Shown here: piece after piece, positions 12,790 to 15,588 of the stretch
Numbering within the stretch: the first letter of the stretch is position 1
How the letters are laid out: each line of letters starts with the position of its first letter
From: CAZNVB01 sp964651495
GTDB lineage: Bacteria > Acidobacteriota > Aminicenantia > Aminicenantales > UBA8522
Length of the DNA stretch: 15,588 nucleotides
Assembly: GCA_964651495.1 (NCBI GenBank)
Contig: CAZYWP010000070.1
Coordinates: forward strand, 1 to 15,588
Direction of reading: 5' to 3'
Translations under genes and position numbers: made by a program
Notes under the pieces: generated by a model
Told to the model about the DNA's origin: nothing
The model's database searches: none
Seen by the model: only the letters and a program-made list of their open reading frames with translations

Positions 12790-13786
12790 ATAATTCAAGC
12801 CGGCTGACGATCTCCTTGATCGCCCCGATTCCTCTCCTCACCCGCGCCTCGCAGACCTCGGGCCAGAGGCTCCTTTCGACGACGGCCAGGCGCCCCTGCT
12901 CGATGGAACGCCGTGTGCTGGCGGCCAGGGAAAGCAGGCGGGCCATTTCGGCCGCAGTCAGGTCGGGAAATTTCCGCAGGAAATCCGGGTTGAAGATGGG
13001 AATCGGGAAATCGCCGCCGTGGTCCTCGAGCGACAGGTGAATTTTGCGCTCGAGGGCGGCCAGGAGCCTGAAGATGGCGGCGAAGTCGACGATCCCCTCC
13101 CCGGCGGCGGCGGTGAAGGTGGCGAACCCGGTGTCCGTGAGCACGATACCCCCGTCCTTAATATGGGTCATGACGACCCAGGGCAGAATCCTCTTGACCG
13201 CCTGCACCGGGTCCTCGAGCATGGTCAGCAGGTTCATGGTGTCAAGGCAGATGCCGAGATAGCCTCCCGGCTCCGCCCCGGCCATGGCGAACAGCTTCCT
13301 CAGCTCAAAGGTCGTGAACTCGAAATGGGTTTCGATGGCCAGGGTGACGCCCAAGTCCTCGAGCATCCGTCTCTGGCCGCGCAGGCTCTCGGACATCGCG
13401 CGCAGAAAATATTCGGTGGGCGGAGAGTCCTCCTTCCACCTCATCAGGCCCCCGGAGCAGGAGCGGATCGCTCCGACTCCGAGGATGCTGGCCTGCTCCG
13501 CCGCCCGGCGGTTGATTCCGGCGCTGTCGACCGGATTTCCGCTGTCGGGGTCGAAGGGAATATGCTGTCCGCCTCCCCATTCGAGATAGAGCCTCTTTTC
13601 CGCGGCGTACTGCGCCAGGTCCCGGAGGAATCGTTTATCCAGAGCCCGGTCAGGAGGCAGGTTGATTTCGGAGAACTGGACGCCGTCCCCGCCGTTCGCC
13701 CTGACCCAGTCCAGAAGCTCAAACGGCGTGAAACCCAGGGGCTTGAGGCTGTAGCTGTCCACTCCCACTCTGAACTTTTTTCTCAT
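12785..13786 (-). CDS. Sugar phosphate isomerase/epimerase-like TIM-barrel protein (AP endonuclease 2 fold)
   Basis: The ATG at 13786 is preceded by AGGAG (13794-13798) at seven bases and is preferred to the ATG at 13804, which has no such site; this gives 333 residues. The xylose-isomerase-like barrel shows the metal-ligand pattern of the family: Glu152 (AIETH), Asp182 (CLDTMN), His208 (THIKD) and Glu254 (LEDHG). Members isomerise or epimerise sugars, inosose or keto sugars using a divalent metal; DNA endonuclease IV shares the fold but has a different zinc-ligand set and is unlikely. It begins 33 bases after the murJ stop and so is probably read from the murJ promoter, though its likely metabolic partners lie beyond the palindromic element. 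The last codons (TTA TTA TGA) fall at that element's edge, so the C-terminus may have been altered by the insertion. Confidence 0.8.
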   Translation of the reverse strand: MRKKFRVGVDSYSLKPLGFTPFELLDWVRANGGDGVQFSEINLPPDRALDKRFLRDLAQYAAEKRLYLEWGGGQHIPFDPDSGNPVDSAGINRRAAEQASILGVGAIRSCSGGLMRWKEDSPPTEYFLRAMSESLRGQRRMLEDLGVTLAIETHFEFTTFELRKLFAMAGAEPGGYLGICLDTMNLLTMLEDPVQAVKRILPWVVMTHIKDGGIVLTDTGFATFTAAAGEGIVDFAAIFRLLAALERKIHLSLEDHGGDFPIPIFNPDFLRKFPDLTAAEMARLLSLAASTRRSIEQGRLAVVERSLWPEVCEARVRRGIGAIKEIVSRLELL

Positions 13787-13793
13787 GGCCGGG

Positions 13794-13798
13794 CTCCT
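13794..13798 (-). promoter_or_regulatory. Ribosome binding site deciding the TIM-barrel gene start
   Basis: AGGAG on the minus strand, seven bases before the ATG at 13786. The alternative ATG at 13804 lies upstream of this site and has no comparable sequence. Confidence 0.65.
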
Positions 13799-13819
13799 GT
13801 TCATTGGCTCAAATCAGAA

Positions 13820-15400
13820 TCAGGTCCTCTCCTCCTGCCCTTTTCGGCTGAAGATGCTCAGCACGGAGCGGAGCTCTTTGCTCTTCATGATGAACGAAAG
13901 GCCGACGTAGCTCGCGGCGGCGACCAGGAAAAGTGAGAGGAGGTAGAGAATTTTGGACCCCAGGGCGCCCACTTCGAGGTCCAGAGGCACGAGCTCCTGA
14001 AAAACGACCATCGCCGCGCCCATCGCCGCCGACGCGCCGAGAATCCTAAGAAAGCTCGCCGCCAGGTCGGCCAGGTCGAGCGGGCCGATGCGCCGCCGCA
14101 GTAAGGCCAGCAGCGTGAACATGTTGACCATGGCGGAAAACGACGTCGCCAGGGCCAATCCCTTGAACCCCAGCGGCTTCATCAGGGCCAGGTTGAGCCC
14201 GATGTTCACCCCGACCGCCAGGACGCTTACCTTCACCGGAGTCTTGGTGTCGCCCAGGGAATAGAAGACGGGGGCGACGACCCGCACCGAGGCATAGGCG
14301 AACAACCCCAGGGCGTAGAAAAAAAGGGCCTGGGAGGTGAAGATCGTGTCCTGGAAGTTAAACCGGCCGTGCTGGTAGAGGACGGCAATCGTCGGCCTGG
14401 CCGCCAGGCAGAGGAAAAAGATGGACGGCAGCGTCAGGAAGAAGACCAGCTTGAGCGATGAGGCGCAGGTCGACAGGACGCTGGCGATGTCCTTTTTGGC
14501 GGCGAACGTCGCCACCACCGGGAGTGTCACCGTGGCCACCGCCACGCCGAAGACCCCCAGGGGAAAATGCATCAGCCGGAAGCTGTAGTTCAGGTAGGAA
14601 ATGCTGGCCTGGGACAAAAACGAGGCGATGATGGTGTTGACGAAAATATTGACCTGCGTCGAGGCCAAGCCCAGGACCGCCGGGGTCATGAGCAGGATGA
14701 TGCGCCGGACGCCCGGGTCACGAAAAGACAGGACCGGCCGGTAACGGTATCCCTCTTTTCTCAGGGAAGGAAGCTGGAAGGCCCATTGGCCCAGCCCGCC
14801 GAGCAGCACTCCGATGGCCATCCCGATGATCGGCACCTCGAACAGCGGGCAGATGAGGAACCCGGCCAGGATCATCCCCAGGTTGAGGAAAACCGGGGCG
14901 AAAGCGGGGACTCCGAAATGGCGCAGCGAATTCAGCATGCCCATGGCCACGGCGGCCAGCGAGATGAGGAGCAGAAACGGAAACATGATGCGGGCGAGAA
15001 GCGCGGTCAGTCCGGTCTTGCCGGGGACGGCGTCAAACCCCGGCGCGATCAGGTCGACGATCAGGGGCGTGGCCAGCATGCCGACGATGACGACCGCGGC
15101 CAGGATGACGAGGAGCGCGTTGACCACCATGTTGCCCAGCCGGAAGGCTTCCTTCTTATCCTTGTTGACGAGATAGTCGGTGAAAACCGGGACGAAGGCG
15201 GCCGAGAGCGCCCCCTCGGCGAACAGATCGCGCAGCAGGTTAGGGATTCGGAAAGCGGCGACGAAGGCATCCGTGGCGAAACCGGCGCCGAAGAAAAAAG
15301 CGAACACCTGTTCGCGGATGAGGCCGAAAAGACGGGAGACGAATGTGGCCGAGCTGACCAGGGTGGTGGATCTGGCGACGCTTTCTTTTTGGCCGGTCAT
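13820..15400 (-). CDS. murJ: Lipid II flippase MurJ
   Basis: The 526-residue protein has about 14 hydrophobic segments, as expected for the MurJ branch of the MOP transporter superfamily. It moves undecaprenyl-pyrophosphate-linked MurNAc-GlcNAc-pentapeptide (lipid II) across the inner membrane for peptidoglycan synthesis. The N-terminal signature is clear: SRLFGLIRE (22-30), GAGFATDAFVAAFRIPNLLR (38-57) and FAEGALSAAFVP (60-71). Arg23, Arg29 and Arg57 match the essential cavity arginines R18, R24 and R52 of the E. coli protein. A later GDTKTPVK segment is also typical. Length is normal and no frameshift is seen. The ATG at 15400 lacks a Shine-Dalgarno sequence, but a near-perfect promoter sits so close that the mRNA leader should be under about ten bases. 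The TIM-barrel gene follows 33 bases after its stop. Confidence 0.95.
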   Translation of the reverse strand: MTGQKESVARSTTLVSSATFVSRLFGLIREQVFAFFFGAGFATDAFVAAFRIPNLLRDLFAEGALSAAFVPVFTDYLVNKDKKEAFRLGNMVVNALLVILAAVVIVGMLATPLIVDLIAPGFDAVPGKTGLTALLARIMFPFLLLISLAAVAMGMLNSLRHFGVPAFAPVFLNLGMILAGFLICPLFEVPIIGMAIGVLLGGLGQWAFQLPSLRKEGYRYRPVLSFRDPGVRRIILLMTPAVLGLASTQVNIFVNTIIASFLSQASISYLNYSFRLMHFPLGVFGVAVATVTLPVVATFAAKKDIASVLSTCASSLKLVFFLTLPSIFFLCLAARPTIAVLYQHGRFNFQDTIFTSQALFFYALGLFAYASVRVVAPVFYSLGDTKTPVKVSVLAVGVNIGLNLALMKPLGFKGLALATSFSAMVNMFTLLALLRRRIGPLDLADLAASFLRILGASAAMGAAMVVFQELVPLDLEVGALGSKILYLLSLFLVAAASYVGLSFIMKSKELRSVLSIFSRKGQEERT

Positions 15401-15413
15401 CAGGATTGAAACG

Positions 15414-15442
15414 CTTATAGCACAGCGCCCGAATCATGTCAA
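15414..15442 (-). promoter_or_regulatory. Strong sigma70-type promoter of murJ
   Basis: On the minus strand a perfect TTGACA (15442-15437) is followed by 17 bases and TATAAG (15419-15414), with TGC directly before the -10 hexamer (extended -10). The expected transcription start, near 15407, leaves about seven bases before the ATG at 15400. Confidence 0.8.
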
Positions 15443-15588
15443 AACATGCGGAGCGCCGCTTCTACGTCTTCGGGGATATGGTGTCGGTAAGCTGGTTGAA
15501 GGAGTGGGTGGTGTGGTTCGGGGGCCCCAGGGAGAAGAGGCGAGGGTGTTGGGTGAGGAAGTCCGTCGAAGACTGAGCGGGCATGGTT
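15439..15588 (-). CDS. Possible C-terminal end of an unidentified protein, cut by the window edge
   Basis: One minus-strand frame stays open from the right edge to a TGA at 15439-15441 that lies inside the -35 box of murJ. The last residues (IPEDVEAALRMF) look like a normal amphipathic C-terminal helix, while the part before is rich in Pro and His and looks less protein-like. Fifty codons, stop included, are too few to decide. Another minus-strand frame that opens with an ATG at 15584 ends at about 40 residues and is a competing reading. No family is recognised. The rest of 15443-15588 shows nothing else. Confidence 0.25.
   Translation of the reverse strand, partial: NHARSVFDGLPHPTPSPLLPGAPEPHHPLLQPAYRHHIPEDVEAALRMF

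Noticed and set aside
12547..12798. An 83-codon minus-strand frame across the palindromic element
   Set aside because: It lies wholly in repeat sequence made of inverted arms and overlaps the end of a real gene; such frames are common by-products of GTCATTGCGAG-type repeats.
8229..13786. Known C-glycoside deglycosylation or bile acid dehydroxylation cluster
   Set aside because: The TIM-barrel and Old Yellow Enzyme genes invite the comparison, but there is no Gfo/Idh/MocA oxidoreductase or small DgpB-type partner, no CoA ligase or transferase, and the reductase lacks the full-length BaiCD layout.
14567..15409. A 280-codon plus-strand frame rich in Asp, Glu, Gln and Arg opposite murJ
   Set aside because: It is a high-GC antisense shadow of hydrophobic transmembrane codons; murJ is certain.

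Overview
The window looks like chromosomal DNA from a GC-rich Gram-negative bacterium. The signs are an outer-membrane-type beta-barrel, a TonB-type protein, a lipoprotein and the lipid II flippase MurJ. A TonB-family protein with four tandem C-terminal domains and a Gly-Gly-Val-x linker, beside an ECF sigma/anti-sigma pair, recalls Acidobacteriota and especially Candidatus Aminicenantes. That placement is from memory of such proteins, not from a search. No rRNA, tRNA, CRISPR array or complete insertion sequence was seen.

Layout. Positions 1-4499 read rightward: a TPR protein cut by the left edge and closed by a hairpin terminator, then an overlapping three-gene unit of ECF sigma factor, zinc-binding anti-sigma factor and exported four-domain TonB-like protein. 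A symmetrical hairpin near 4511-4547 separates this from a convergent leftward block covering the rest of the window. Read in its transcription direction from the right edge, that block contains: (i) a strong sigma70-like promoter and murJ with almost no leader, followed 33 bases later by a TIM-barrel sugar isomerase/epimerase-like gene; (ii) a palindromic MITE-like element (about 12551-12789); (iii) an iron-sulfur Old Yellow Enzyme-family reductase, a fumarate-reductase-like flavoprotein and a short-chain dehydrogenase, ended by a terminator whose 5' arm lies inside the dehydrogenase gene; (iv) a LiaF-like membrane protein and a second membrane protein of unknown function; (v) a structured intergenic region; (vi) a cytochrome c-like lipoprotein and a cytochrome c/DUF5777 beta-barrel fusion.

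Two parts deserve most attention. The redox cluster (8229-13786) has the makings of an uncharacterised catabolic or anaerobic reductive pathway: three oxidoreductases and an isomerase-like enzyme, with altered active-site residues in two flavoenzymes. The envelope pair (4569-6292) joins a CX4CH haem domain to a predicted outer-membrane barrel in one polypeptide, next to a lipoprotein carrying a paralogous haem domain, and might form a minimal electron conduit. All functions are inferred from sequence motifs.
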